A DNA stretch of 64,000 bases from Natronobeatus ordinarius (GCF_024362485.1 NZ_CP101456.1:248001-312000), one strand, 5' to 3'; counted from the first letter of the stretch, positions 53,243-62,140 are shown. The notes: generated from the letters alone by a model not told the origin. Numbers and translations: made by a program.

Positions 53243-53854
53243 TCAACCAGCGAAGATTATCTGGTGAAAAGTTATAAGAAGTTGAGCGAGACCGACCATA
53301 GCAACAACGATAGTGATAAACACGGCCGTTTCTTGCATCTTTTTAGGCCCCTCGTGTATAACTTTATAGTGCTCTCTATCCCAGACCGAGAAGCTGAGTG
53401 CAGGAGAATACGTGTTCAAGGAGCCCGAACTTAATGTCCTGTCGAGTGACTTACTCCCCCCAGAATGACCACCTGACGTGAGTCCAACCACTCCATGACC
53501 TTCAAAAGCTAATAAATCACCACCGAATTCGTACTCCCGTGTTTCTCCTGAGGGAATGTTGATATCAATAGTTCCTCTATGAACTGGTTTAGGCATCCCT
53601 TCGCCAATCGCTATACACCAAGATATCTTACTACCCTCCACAAAATTGTACTCTGTTTCATTTGTAACTTCCACACGGAAATTGGGTTTCTCATCCGTAA
53701 AATATATTGTTCTATCTCCTCCGTCTGTATAACCAGGTCGCATACTTAGCATAACTATTTCAAGCATGCTTTTCGATTCATGCTCATCCTCTTCTGCCGC
53801 CCTTACCGTAGCGTCAACCCCATCAATGAGTGTTACAGTTTGAGATGCAGGCAT
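53243..53854 (-). CDS. Hypothetical tail-anchored protein (203 aa)
   Basis: It starts MPASQTVTLIDGVDATVRAA. Residues 40-165 are beta-rich (TIYFTDEKPNFRVEVTNETE; GETREYEFGGDLLAFEGHGV). A single C-terminal transmembrane helix (about 178-200) anchors it with the bulk on the cytosolic side, as there is no signal peptide. No family is recognised. It may be a provirus-encoded envelope or exclusion protein. Confidence 0.62.
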   Translation of the reverse strand: MPASQTVTLIDGVDATVRAAEEDEHESKSMLEIVMLSMRPGYTDGGDRTIYFTDEKPNFRVEVTNETEYNFVEGSKISWCIAIGEGMPKPVHRGTIDINIPSGETREYEFGGDLLAFEGHGVVGLTSGGHSGGSKSLDRTLSSGSLNTYSPALSFSVWDREHYKVIHEGPKKMQETAVFITIVVAMVGLAQLLITFHQIIFAG

Positions 53855-53965
53855 ATCCGTATGTTATAGTGAGGATACATAAAGGGAATGTCCAGAGAGG
53901 ATGATGAGCATCCCGGCCTCTACGGTTTATAACTCGGTTTTTATCGCTCTGAATCAGGATTTGAG

Positions 53966-54253
53966 CTATTCGAAATGGTATTCGATTTCGATTCGGCTGA
54001 CGGTCTCCTGCTCAGTAACCATGTCCCCGGGTTCGTCAGGACGGGCTTCACGAGTGTAGCCCATAGTTTGCTCTTCGTGCAGGTGGCTGTCGGTATAGAC
54101 GTCGTCTTCGATGAGGATTTCCTCGATGTTGCTCTCAGGATATGCATCTTCGGGCTCTCCTCTGGAGTTAACGCCAATAGCCCATCCGTTTTCTTTGACG
54201 ACAACACGGTCGTAGGACCGTTTCTCACCGTTCGTCAGGTACACAGTTGCCAT
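53966..54253 (-). CDS. Hypothetical provirus protein (95 aa)
   Basis: MATVYLTNGEKRSYDRVVVK, then NGWAIGVNSRGEPEDAYPES and a terminal IEIEYHFE. Mostly beta strand, small and acidic. The start is at MATVYL; a longer start at 54274 is possible. Divergent from the NDT-like gene. No function recognised. Confidence 0.58.
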   Translation of the reverse strand: MATVYLTNGEKRSYDRVVVKENGWAIGVNSRGEPEDAYPESNIEEILIEDDVYTDSHLHEEQTMGYTREARPDEPGDMVTEQETVSRIEIEYHFE

Positions 54254-54419
54254 AGATTCAGATACGTCAATCAAACATATAAAGATAGGTGTGAATATCT
54301 ACTACATGACTTTTGGCACTTCCTGAACAGAAAATAGATGCCAATACAAATGAATGGGTTTGTGTAAATTCTCTACTATTTAATCCATTCATGCGTTATA
54401 ATTATTGCCATAATGTGTG

Positions 54420-54433
54420 TTATATATATATAT
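54420..54433 (+). promoter_or_regulatory. AT-rich promoter region of NDT-like gene
   Basis: tatatatatatatc lies about 50 bp upstream of ATG 54480. It is a probable TATA region with a short leader, although a weaker site nearer the ATG is possible. Confidence 0.4.
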
Positions 54434-54479
54434 CAAGAATGGTAATAAGGTATTTGGTTATTGCTGAGAACTTGAACAT

Positions 54480-55139
54480 ATGTCTAACTCAGAGCAGCCA
54501 ACTCCCAGAATATATACGGCAGGAGCAATCCGGGACGATGGAGAGTATACGAATTGGCGGCGTAGTATAGAGAACGGGCTAGAGGAGTTGGAATTCTACC
54601 ACCCAGAAGGTTTCACACATAAACATGATGGGTTCAGAGTTAACGGTGCCGTTTCAGAAGACATGGCGGGGATTCGGGCTGCCGATGGCGTTGTTGCATA
54701 TATAACAGAGACACCACAAACAGGAACTATAACAGAAATTCTCCATGCAGTTCACAATGACACGCCGACACTAGTTTTAGTCAAGGAGTGGGAGGATGGC
54801 GATGGGATTGTCAATGGCATGGTAACTGGGAATGAAGGTGATTACGAGATGCAGAAACTTCGATATCCAGCGGAAATTGAACCCCTCTCGGTTCGGGGTC
54901 ATGCACGTGATTATTGGTTCTTGATTAATTACCTCGTTGGGGATAGTAACTTTGAGAACGTTGATACGACTATGCAGGGAGATGTTGATGGAGGTCTTCC
55001 CGGGAAAATCAAGAAATGGCCCGGCATCCGGGAAGCAACTGTGATGGCGGTTCCAAATACTCAAGAGAATATCAACATGGCAGTCCGGAATTGGATTGAA
55101 ACAGAATTTGGTATTGATGCTGCGTCCGCTGTAATCTGA
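54480..55139 (+). CDS. Nucleoside 2-deoxyribosyltransferase-like protein
   Basis: A 219-aa protein. Its N-terminal 100 residues have RIYTAGAIRDDGEYTNWRRS, DMAGIRAADGVVAYIT and PQTGTITEILHAVHN. These match the Rossmann-like NDT fold (substrate loop, D-x-x-x-A-D, and the Gly-x-x-x-E-x-x-A motif whose Glu is the usual nucleophile). The C-terminal part (residues 120-219) is not recognised. It is the only rightward gene among leftward ones, with AT-rich codon use, and looks like a cargo (moron) gene. A nucleotide-hydrolysing, antiviral or superinfection role is possible but inferred. Confidence 0.68.
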   Translation: MSNSEQPTPRIYTAGAIRDDGEYTNWRRSIENGLEELEFYHPEGFTHKHDGFRVNGAVSEDMAGIRAADGVVAYITETPQTGTITEILHAVHNDTPTLVLVKEWEDGDGIVNGMVTGNEGDYEMQKLRYPAEIEPLSVRGHARDYWFLINYLVGDSNFENVDTTMQGDVDGGLPGKIKKWPGIREATVMAVPNTQENINMAVRNWIETEFGIDAASAVI

Positions 55140-55176
55140 AAAGAATCTATCAGGTTCAAGCTCCGAGGAATTGACT

Positions 55177-55320
55177 TTACCACCTCCAGAACGTGCAACA
55201 CTGTCCACACACAACGACTTGCGTCGCACTGTGCTCCATCCGGTCGATGCTCTCGTCGCAGTCCTTGCACTTGGGCACGATGTGATAGCAGCCTTCTTCG
55301 AGCCTTTCAATTCTTCTCAT
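55177..55320 (-). CDS. Small zinc-ribbon protein (47 aa)
   Basis: MRRIERLEEGCYHIVPKCKD and, further on, VVVCGQCCTFWRW. CKDC and CGQC are two zinc-binding pairs 20 residues apart. An in-frame ATG 14 codons upstream could also start it. Function unknown. Confidence 0.6.
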   Translation of the reverse strand: MRRIERLEEGCYHIVPKCKDCDESIDRMEHSATQVVVCGQCCTFWRW

Positions 55321-55560
55321 GTTCAAACCCATGTTAAATAACTGCAAAGGTGTTGCCGTCACTCGATTTACTCACGTGTTCACACGCAATGTCCGTTTTT
55401 CAGTTTGAGCTAGATTATCGTGTCCGTTTGCTAATCAATAATCGACAGACAGCGTGGAGACGGACAACGGACAGGCGGCGATGCCCCCTCCCCAAATGCG
55501 CCCGCCCGCACATACACGCACGAGCGAGCGATTTTCCGATACACGGCATGGACCTACGAT

Positions 55561-56679
55561 TTAATCGATTAGGCCGAGGTCTCGCAACTCACCCTCATAC
55601 TTCTGTTTAGCTCGACGTACGGTCTTGTCGGAGACTCCGTACACATCCCCGATTTCCGCCTGCGTCATATCGGTCGTAGCGTCCAGTATTGCCATCATCT
55701 CCCGCTCATGTTGCGTCTTAAGCTCGTCCAAGTCTTCCTGTGTGAGCAAGTCGTCCTCGTCGCCCTCGTCGTCGAATATGAAGTCGCCCTCATCCCACGT
55801 GCTGTAATCAATCGACGTTGGCGGGATTCCGGAGAGATTCATCATCTCGCCGATTCCCTTTCGGTCCTTCACATCCCGGTAGAACGTCGCCTGCTTCTTC
55901 GACTTCTTGTGGATGAATACGGTACACAGGGCACGCAGAGAGGCGTCGATGTCCTTGCCGTCCTGCCCAATCAACAGCATGTGAGCATTGCTCTTCCTCG
56001 CCAGTTTCAGGAGCTTGGCCAGTTGCTTCGCCCGGTGCTGGTCCGCTCCGGACCCCGTGAAAATCTGGGCAGCTTCGTCAATTAGGATGACCAGTGGGTC
56101 GAGGTCTTCCCCGGCCTGAATACGCTCTCTGCGCTCTTCCAACAGTTCGACGATACGAGAGTATCGCTTCGTCTCTTCGTTGATATCCTCGCTACTGATG
56201 TTCGCCACTGTATCGACGTTCTCAGCCCCCCAGACGCTCTTCATGACCTCGATGATGAGCAGGGCAAAATCGGTCTTCCCTGCGCCCATGATACCGTAGA
56301 TATACCCGATAAACACCGGTACATTGCGCATCATGTCCTGTAAGGACATCAGCACTCCAAGCCCGGACACGTCCTTCTCGTAGCCGACCAATCCCGAGAA
56401 GAAGTTGAGGTAGCCCTGTTTACTGAATTCGAGAGCCCATGCAGCCGTCTCACTACCGTATTTTCGGAGGAACTCTTGACAGTACTCCGTGTCCTTGAAC
56501 TCCTTCGGCATGTCCCCAGTGGGCTTGTAATTCGCCTCACAGAACGCTAGGTGCGACGCTATAACGGGGTCTCGCACGAGTCCCGCCCATTCGTACACGT
56601 CACGGTGCGCTTGCTTCGGCAGCTTCCCCCGGGCGTATTCCCTGAACTCGGCTTCAGGTGGTCGTTCTGACCCGCTCAT
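55561..56679 (-). CDS. P-loop ATPase with C-terminal HTH (VP8-like)
   Basis: A 372-aa protein. Walker A is GIMGAGKT (129-136), Walker B is LDPLVILIDEAAQIF (D201/E202), a sensor-like LLLIGQDGKD follows, and the C-terminus is a helix-turn-helix (MTQAEIGDVYGVSDKTVRRA). The upstream gene overlaps by ATGA. Position last in the structural block and size match the conserved pleolipoviral ATPase VP8; sequence-level proof requires a profile search. It may act in genome packaging or vesicle budding. Confidence 0.78.
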   Translation of the reverse strand: MSGSERPPEAEFREYARGKLPKQAHRDVYEWAGLVRDPVIASHLAFCEANYKPTGDMPKEFKDTEYCQEFLRKYGSETAAWALEFSKQGYLNFFSGLVGYEKDVSGLGVLMSLQDMMRNVPVFIGYIYGIMGAGKTDFALLIIEVMKSVWGAENVDTVANISSEDINEETKRYSRIVELLEERRERIQAGEDLDPLVILIDEAAQIFTGSGADQHRAKQLAKLLKLARKSNAHMLLIGQDGKDIDASLRALCTVFIHKKSKKQATFYRDVKDRKGIGEMMNLSGIPPTSIDYSTWDEGDFIFDDEGDEDDLLTQEDLDELKTQHEREMMAILDATTDMTQAEIGDVYGVSDKTVRRAKQKYEGELRDLGLID

Positions 56680-57587
56680 GTGTCTTCACCCTCTGTATCA
56701 GGGCCGTCGACGTGCGTGGGCGACTCGGAATCCGCCTTATCCTGTTGGTAAGGGTCTGTTTTGTTCCGGTTCCGTTGCTCCTCAACCCGTTCATCCCGGT
56801 CATACCGCCCCTCCAAGTACTCTTGTATAGGCGCAAGAGGCGTTCCCTCGGTCTGCAGAGTACCGTGTTCTCGGCGTCGAATGGCCTCGTTGACTTCCGC
56901 TGCCCCGGACTCCCGTGCCAATCGGTCGACTGCAGCTAGAGTATCCATCGCAGCGTCCATTGCAGCCGTGGTCTCGTGTTGGATTTCGTCGACGACGTGC
57001 TGGAACCCTCGCTCAGGGTCGTGGAGGTTGTTATGCCGGATGTCAGAAGGTTTGTACCCTGCAGGGTACTCGGTAGTCACCGCAGTGTTTGTTTCCTCAT
57101 CATACCGGTCGGCTTCATACCCAACTCCAATGTCATAGAACGGCACTGAATGCAGCGCTCCCTTGCCAAGCTCATTCCCGTTCTCATCTTCCACCGTCAT
57201 ATTCCTCCATGTTTCCATAGGAAGTTTCCAGACGCCCGTTTCACCCGTTTTGGAGTCGACAGCCCGAAACCCTACGACAGACGTCTTGATGATTTTAACA
57301 GCAACAATCAATGCCGGGATAAGGCCCATAGAGACTATCACGAAGTGGATGCGTAGGTAGCCCTCGTAGTGGTTATCTACGCCGACAGCCCCTATCAGGT
57401 CGATATTCAAGATTTGGAAGAATCCTACTATCCACAGTAACAGGATGACGCTGATGGGGACAATACTGGCGAGTATGATGAGTCCCCGTCGGAGACCATT
57501 GAACACCGGATACCCATTGTGTTCAAGGACAATAGATGCGAGAGCCAGCACGCCGAGAGCCGTCAGTACAGCAGCGTAAGCTATCAT
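56676..57587 (-). CDS. Provirus membrane protein (303 aa)
   Basis: MIAYAAVLTALGVLALASIV begins three transmembrane helices (residues 3-22, 35-60 and 80-102). A long hydrophilic domain with YKPSDIRHNNLHDPERGF and helical repeats follows (AAMDAAMDTLAAVDRLARES), then a polar tail. It lies between the 183-aa protein and the ATPase, overlapping the latter by 4 bp. In pleolipoviruses a membrane protein occupies the same slot (ORF7-like); the match is positional. Confidence 0.7.
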   Translation of the reverse strand: MIAYAAVLTALGVLALASIVLEHNGYPVFNGLRRGLIILASIVPISVILLLWIVGFFQILNIDLIGAVGVDNHYEGYLRIHFVIVSMGLIPALIVAVKIIKTSVVGFRAVDSKTGETGVWKLPMETWRNMTVEDENGNELGKGALHSVPFYDIGVGYEADRYDEETNTAVTTEYPAGYKPSDIRHNNLHDPERGFQHVVDEIQHETTAAMDAAMDTLAAVDRLARESGAAEVNEAIRRREHGTLQTEGTPLAPIQEYLEGRYDRDERVEEQRNRNKTDPYQQDKADSESPTHVDGPDTEGEDT

Positions 57588-57588
57588 A

Positions 57589-58140
57589 TTACGCCACCCT
57601 CTCTACGTTGTTACTGCGGAGCCTGTGCAGCCACAGGACGTTAGCGACAATAAAGACGAACACGCCGATAACACCCAGAATGATGGATGGTGCTGTCCAG
57701 TTTCCTGCTGGCAAGACAGTAATATCATCATCATGTCCAAGCAGGACCAGCGTGCCGTCCCCGTCGACTGTTACCTGTCGGTTGTCCTCAACGGTAAATT
57801 CCACGGTGGTCCGCCCTTCGTTGCTGATATCGACGGTCTCCCGGTTAAGCGCTATAGCCTCATTGTTGTCGCTCGTCCGGCCTGCATCAGTTATCGTGAC
57901 GTCCGTGTAGCGGTCTGCCTCGAGCGTCGCAACCCACGTCTTGCCATCCCATTCCGACTCTACGAGTCGGAGAGAGTCCGAGAAGTGGTGCTGATACTCT
58001 TCAACATCTTCTGCTTCTTCTGTTGTTACGTCTGTGTCCTCTTGCGCTGCCACATCGAGACTGCCCACATGGACGATAGCCCCAATTATGACGAGGACTA
58101 AGAGTATTCTGATGCCCCACTTGATTGCTAATCTAATCAT
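57589..58140 (-). CDS. Provirus membrane protein with outer beta domain (183 aa)
   Basis: An N-terminal helix (residues 5-25) and a C-terminal helix (about 148-170) flank an acidic beta-rich domain (EWDGKTWVATLEADRYTDVT; VEFTVEDNRQVTVDGDGTLV). The leader ends with a possible signal cleavage at VAAQED. It is thus a virion-surface-like domain held by its C-terminal anchor. Two bases separate its stop from the next start. Confidence 0.68.
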   Translation of the reverse strand: MIRLAIKWGIRILLVLVIIGAIVHVGSLDVAAQEDTDVTTEEAEDVEEYQHHFSDSLRLVESEWDGKTWVATLEADRYTDVTITDAGRTSDNNEAIALNRETVDISNEGRTTVEFTVEDNRQVTVDGDGTLVLLGHDDDITVLPAGNWTAPSIILGVIGVFVFIVANVLWLHRLRSNNVERVA

Positions 58141-58193
58141 ACATGTATTAATAGAATGTCAAAATGCAAAAGTGGTGTGCCGAAACGCCCTGT

Positions 58194-59066
58194 TTACTGC
58201 TTTGCCGCCCACGTGACGAGTGCGAGGAAGCCAAACAGAATCGTAACGAACGCCGAAATTAGAATGATTTCATCGCTACCAACGCCATCATCTCCAGAGC
58301 CTCCTCCTCCCGCTTCATCCCCATCCTCATCGGATTCGTCGTCTCCGTTCTCGCCCGTCCCCTCCTTCTCGTCGAGAACCAGAGTGACCTCCTTATCCTC
58401 GCCGTTAATCGTCACGGTCTCCTCAGCGTCCTCATAGCTGTCAGCATCAGCGTTCACGACGTACTCGCCATCTTCGAGGTCGGTATAGGTAACACTCCCG
58501 TCAGAGCCAGTCGTCCCCTCGTCGCCGTCGAGGTCCACAGTCGCATCCTCGATAGGGTCGCCCTCCTCGTCCTCGACGGTGAACGTGACCTCGACATCTC
58601 CCTCGTCGTCCCCATCGTCTTGAACAATATTATCAACCCAAATCTCGTCTACTGTCCACATCCCCTCTCCATTAGTTTCATCAAGCACCAGACTATATTC
58701 GCCAGAGTCAACATAATCAACAGAAGATTCGAAATCTGTCGAGAAGCCGTCCTCATCAGTCACAGTACCGAGGTGCTCAACCTCCTCGGCATCGGCGTCG
58801 TTAAGTATAACATCAATCTCTGCAAAATCCACTTCAGAGAATTCGACAAACACATCTAAACTACCTGATTCGACTTCGAACAGGCCTGTATCGTATGTCG
58901 TGCCACCACCTTTAGATATTGATTCCTCGTTAACATATACGGCTTCTATCTCATCTGCTGCTACTGTACCAACCCCTGCCATGGCCATGCCAGAGACCAT
59001 CAGGAGTGCCGTTAGCACGGCGAGACCACCGGATGTGGTCCACTGAGTTGTAATTGCTTTAAACAT
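58194..59066 (-). CDS. Anchored secreted protein with carboxypeptidase-regulatory-like domain (290 aa)
   Basis: A signal peptide (1-37; ends VGTVAADE) precedes a beta domain (40-150; YDTGLFEVESGSLDVFVEFS). A CarboxypepD_reg/CnaB-like domain follows (about 152-235; DEEGDPIEDATVDLDGDEGT), then an Asp/Glu/Gly stalk and a C-terminal transmembrane helix (266-286; IILISAFVTILFGFLALVTW). It lies directly after the spike-like gene and has its own copy of the duplicated promoter at 59073-59104. It may be a second virion surface protein. Confidence 0.7.
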   Translation of the reverse strand: MFKAITTQWTTSGGLAVLTALLMVSGMAMAGVGTVAADEIEAVYVNEESISKGGGTTYDTGLFEVESGSLDVFVEFSEVDFAEIDVILNDADAEEVEHLGTVTDEDGFSTDFESSVDYVDSGEYSLVLDETNGEGMWTVDEIWVDNIVQDDGDDEGDVEVTFTVEDEEGDPIEDATVDLDGDEGTTGSDGSVTYTDLEDGEYVVNADADSYEDAEETVTINGEDKEVTLVLDEKEGTGENGDDESDEDGDEAGGGGSGDDGVGSDEIILISAFVTILFGFLALVTWAAKQ

Positions 59067-59072
59067 AACTGT

Positions 59073-59104
59073 ATAATATGGTTTAAAAGATTAAATGTCT
59101 ATGG
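59073..59104 (-). promoter_or_regulatory. Duplicated 32-bp promoter module, copy 2
   Basis: On the + strand it reads ataatatgg, ten variable bases, taaatgtctatgg. The same two blocks with identical spacing occur at 61374-61405. Read leftward, the TATA-like catttaat lies about 30 bp from the ATG at 59066. Confidence 0.75.
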
Positions 59105-59128
59105 GCAGATAGGAAAGGTAAACCTGGG

Positions 59129-61138
59129 TTAGGCCACTCGAGTGATGTTGCCGACCAAGTAGAGCAGGACCAGTAACAGTCCAACACCCATAATCACCAC
59201 AGCACCAAACCCGAACGCTGCAATGAGAGCCCCGGCCCCGAACCCATCATCTCCAGAACCACCGCCCGTGTCAATGTCGTCACGAGAGTCGATAGCGTCC
59301 TGGATAGCCTGCTGCATATCAATGCGGTCCCATGCGGAGACACCGTCATAACTCGTGTCTACGGCCTCAAAGACGGTTGCAACGGCTTTCTCATCCCCGT
59401 CAACACCGTAGTTGCTGGTAAGAGTCCAGTCGCCCTCGAAGTTGATGTCGTCGGTCGACTCGCTTGACGATTGGTAAATCATCCACGTGTCATCCCCATC
59501 ATAGGATTCGCCGACAACCCAACCCCGGATTTCCTCCGTGGAGTCGTCCTCAAAGAGGACGTACGTGCCGGAGCGCTCCTCTTCAAGCTCGTTCTCCTCC
59601 TCATCGTAGACCTCGACCACAGCCTCGAAGATGATGAATTCCTCGTCCTGCATGTCGTCGACGTTGAATTCTGCTGAGACCGTGGCGTCACCATGCGAGA
59701 CGGAGAACTCGTCGACGTTGATTATCTCGATGTTAATAGCGTCAGTTTCGTGAGCTGAATTGTTCGAGAACTCGATGACAGCGTAGCCATCTTCGTCGAA
59801 TTCAAGGACTCCCATGTGGTCGTGCGAGGACAGGACCACGTCGCCATCCTCACTGATAGGCAGGGGTTCCTCGTCGTAGACAAGGGGTGCATCCTCAGGG
59901 CTGTTGGTAAGGACACCACCCTGATAATCGTCACCGTCGTATGCGACGGTCATCATCATATCCGGGGCAGTCGTGTAGCCGACAGTGGCGTGGAAATAAA
60001 GGTCAACAGCAGCGTCAATTCCCATGCCTGAGCCGTAGGTCTCCAGGAATTCTCGTGGGCCGAAGTACTCATCCGGCGAGAGTTCTCCAGCGTCGACCTC
60101 CGAGTAGACCTCTTCAGCCCGGTCCTCCACGAGGTCGAGGGTGGCTGGGCGTTGGGTCTCGTACTTCTCTTCAATCCATGCTATGGGATTGTGATTGCCG
60201 TCGGAATCTCCAAGCACAATCAACTCTGAGGCATCCCGGTTAGGGTCTTCGCCCACAATCTGATTGGTGCCCGTCGACCCACTACCAGTGAGCATGAACG
60301 TCTCAACGTCAAATGTGAGGCTTCCATCTTCTTCTTCGATTATGGATGGCGTGTGGTCAGCGTCATAATCATCGTAGGGCACCACGTCAACGTTAGAGAT
60401 AGCCGTGATATACTCGACCGTGTCTCCATCCGGGAGCGTGTACTCGTCGGTCTCTATCTCGCTGTCTGCAGTGACATAGATGTCAGCATACTCCGCCCGA
60501 TAGTTACCGCTCTGAGAATGATGGAACCCCTCTTGGAAGTAGATAATGGCGTCAGCGTTATCGTCGGCGTAAGTTGCCTTACCCCAGATGAACGCTTCGG
60601 TGACGAGGTCATTGTGTCCGTCCAGCAATCCGGCGTAGTGGTCAGCGTAATAGCCATTAGTTTCCATCCGGGCACTTGACCGGGCTGTGGATATACTCTC
60701 ATCATCGTATCGAGCTTCGACAATCGCTTGCTCCCCCTCGATAAATGCCAGATACTGCTGCTCATCATAGTACTGGCGGAAATCAGACATCATGTCATGG
60801 TGGAGAGCGTCAATCTGTCCGTGCTGGACGTACGCTCCCTCTTCCAGTTCGACGCTGTTAGAAGCGTCATCTGGGTCATCAAGCAGACCAGTGACAACAC
60901 AGTAAGCCCCTGTGAGTCCACCAGTGGTGAAATGCGCTATCCACCGATAACTCGACTCACAGATGCCACTATCTCCATCATCCGCCGCTGCCACTCCAGA
61001 GTGAGTGGCGTCGACGCCAGGGAGAAATGCAGCCCCGAGAGGCATGGCTACCATGCTAGCCACCATGACCAGTGCCATGGTGACCACCAGTGCCGTCCTC
61101 CCGAGGCTCTTCGTCGTTTTTGATGTGTTATAATTCAT
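59129..61138 (-). CDS. Spike/envelope-like glycoprotein of the provirus (669 aa)
   Basis: The signal sequence (residues 12-50; LVVTMALVMVASMVAMPLGA) is followed by an extracytoplasmic acidic region with two Cys near the start (SGICESSYRWIAHF; GAYCVVTGLL). Next come a helical region (YDEQQYLAFIEGEQAIVEAR) and beta-rich domains, then a short helix and Gly/Ser-Asp stalk before a C-terminal transmembrane helix (about 635-662). Single spike with C-terminal anchor, large size and position next to a small two-helix protein match pleolipoviral VP4. It is the largest gene of the element. Confidence 0.74.
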   Translation of the reverse strand: MNYNTSKTTKSLGRTALVVTMALVMVASMVAMPLGAAFLPGVDATHSGVAAADDGDSGICESSYRWIAHFTTGGLTGAYCVVTGLLDDPDDASNSVELEEGAYVQHGQIDALHHDMMSDFRQYYDEQQYLAFIEGEQAIVEARYDDESISTARSSARMETNGYYADHYAGLLDGHNDLVTEAFIWGKATYADDNADAIIYFQEGFHHSQSGNYRAEYADIYVTADSEIETDEYTLPDGDTVEYITAISNVDVVPYDDYDADHTPSIIEEEDGSLTFDVETFMLTGSGSTGTNQIVGEDPNRDASELIVLGDSDGNHNPIAWIEEKYETQRPATLDLVEDRAEEVYSEVDAGELSPDEYFGPREFLETYGSGMGIDAAVDLYFHATVGYTTAPDMMMTVAYDGDDYQGGVLTNSPEDAPLVYDEEPLPISEDGDVVLSSHDHMGVLEFDEDGYAVIEFSNNSAHETDAINIEIINVDEFSVSHGDATVSAEFNVDDMQDEEFIIFEAVVEVYDEEENELEEERSGTYVLFEDDSTEEIRGWVVGESYDGDDTWMIYQSSSESTDDINFEGDWTLTSNYGVDGDEKAVATVFEAVDTSYDGVSAWDRIDMQQAIQDAIDSRDDIDTGGGSGDDGFGAGALIAAFGFGAVVIMGVGLLLVLLYLVGNITRVA

Positions 61139-61153
61139 ACATACACCCCAGTT

Positions 61154-61363
61154 TTAGTTGACGAAGTCCTCAACAATGCTGAGTCCCGTGTACACGCCCC
61201 CTACAACAAATCCAATGCCAAGGATGCCCATCGCAACCTGATTGTCAACACTGGACAGGAGCGCTGTGTCGGTAACTGCTTCGAGGCCGAGTGTAAAACT
61301 GCCGACACTCGCAAAAACCTTGCTCGATACATCTTTGACCATGTCAATAGCATCATTACTCAT
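61154..61363 (-). CDS. Small two-helix membrane protein (VP3-like, 69 aa)
   Basis: MSNDAIDMVKDVSSKVFASV, then hydrophobic segments at residues 18-35 and 43-62 (VAMGILGIGFVVGGVYTGLS). It stands immediately before the spike-like gene (15 bp) and carries promoter copy 1 upstream. In pleolipoviruses an internal small membrane protein (VP3) is encoded there; the assignment rests on position and topology. Confidence 0.66.
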   Translation of the reverse strand: MSNDAIDMVKDVSSKVFASVGSFTLGLEAVTDTALLSSVDNQVAMGILGIGFVVGGVYTGLSIVEDFVN

Positions 61364-61373
61364 GATTCAACAC

Positions 61374-61405
61374 ATAATATGGACCACAAGAATAAATGTC
61401 TATGG
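61374..61405 (-). promoter_or_regulatory. Duplicated 32-bp promoter module, copy 1
   Basis: ataatatgg, ten variable bases, taaatgtctatgg: identical blocks and spacing to 59073-59104. The leftward TATA-like cattta is about 30 bp before the ATG at 61363. Confidence 0.75.
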
Positions 61406-61560
61406 TCAATCAATAACCACGGCGTAAAAAATCCAGCAAAACTCGAGTACGAACACGAAAATGGGCGTGTAACGCCCACACAACCCCGTTTAATGCATGA
61501 TAGGCAACTCGTCGATGTCCTCCCCATCCCAATGTATGTCAACCTCGTGCAAAGGTGTTG

Positions 61561-61914
61561 TCACGTCACGTCGAACTCGAGGTCCGGGTCCACTCGAGCC
61601 AAACTCTCAACCCTCCACGAGCCCTCTGCGTGCCGGTCTCCCCACGCTTTGGCTCGGTCCCAACTCAAAAACCACACTCCATCCTCGATAATGCGCTTCT
61701 CGCCACGGCTCCCGTAGCTGATAATATGGATTTCGTCGACGACGTCGATGGCCTTTTGTTCGATGATTTCGCCATCAGAATCGTAGCGCACGCCATCATC
61801 CCAACTCTTGTTCGGGTCCCGAAACCTCACATAGCTTGCCCAATCGCTGACAGTGAACGCTCTGCGCCCAATGTTCTCATTGTTGTCCCTCATGCTCTTT
61901 GATATGTCATCCAC
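61561..61914 (-). CDS. Hypothetical provirus protein (117 aa)
   Basis: MDDISKSMRDNNENIGRRAF, then GVRYDSDGEIIEQKAIDVVD and ending VDPDLEFDVT. Mixed alpha/beta with many Trp and Arg. No family is recognised. A start seven codons in (MRDNNENIG) is possible. Confidence 0.58.
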   Translation of the reverse strand: MDDISKSMRDNNENIGRRAFTVSDWASYVRFRDPNKSWDDGVRYDSDGEIIEQKAIDVVDEIHIISYGSRGEKRIIEDGVWFLSWDRAKAWGDRHAEGSWRVESLARVDPDLEFDVT

Positions 61915-61989
61915 TAGCTAAGGTTTAATCCCTAATCTGTTGGTAAGTGTTGACCATCCACTCAGAGATGAGGGGCGGGTTTGGTGGAC

Positions 61990-62101
61990 CCCTCCCATGG
62001 GAGGGGTGTCGTTCCATATGTCAACCCCATGCTGCCTCCTGATTATCGAATTTCGAGTGTATAAAAGGAATTTTCGCTCTCGAACCGTTCCGAACGGTTC
62101 G
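61990..62101. repeat. Two perfect palindromes in an intergenic gap
   Basis: cccctcccatgggagggg (61990-62007) is a perfect 18-bp palindrome, and cgaaccgttccgaacggttcg (62081-62101) has perfect 10-bp arms around one base. They lie in the 226-bp gap between the nuclease-like gene and the 117-aa gene. They could be a terminator and an operator, or part of a replication origin. Confidence 0.6.
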
Positions 62102-62140
62102 AAACCCTTCCATCATACCCTTTCAAAGACTGTCCTCTGC

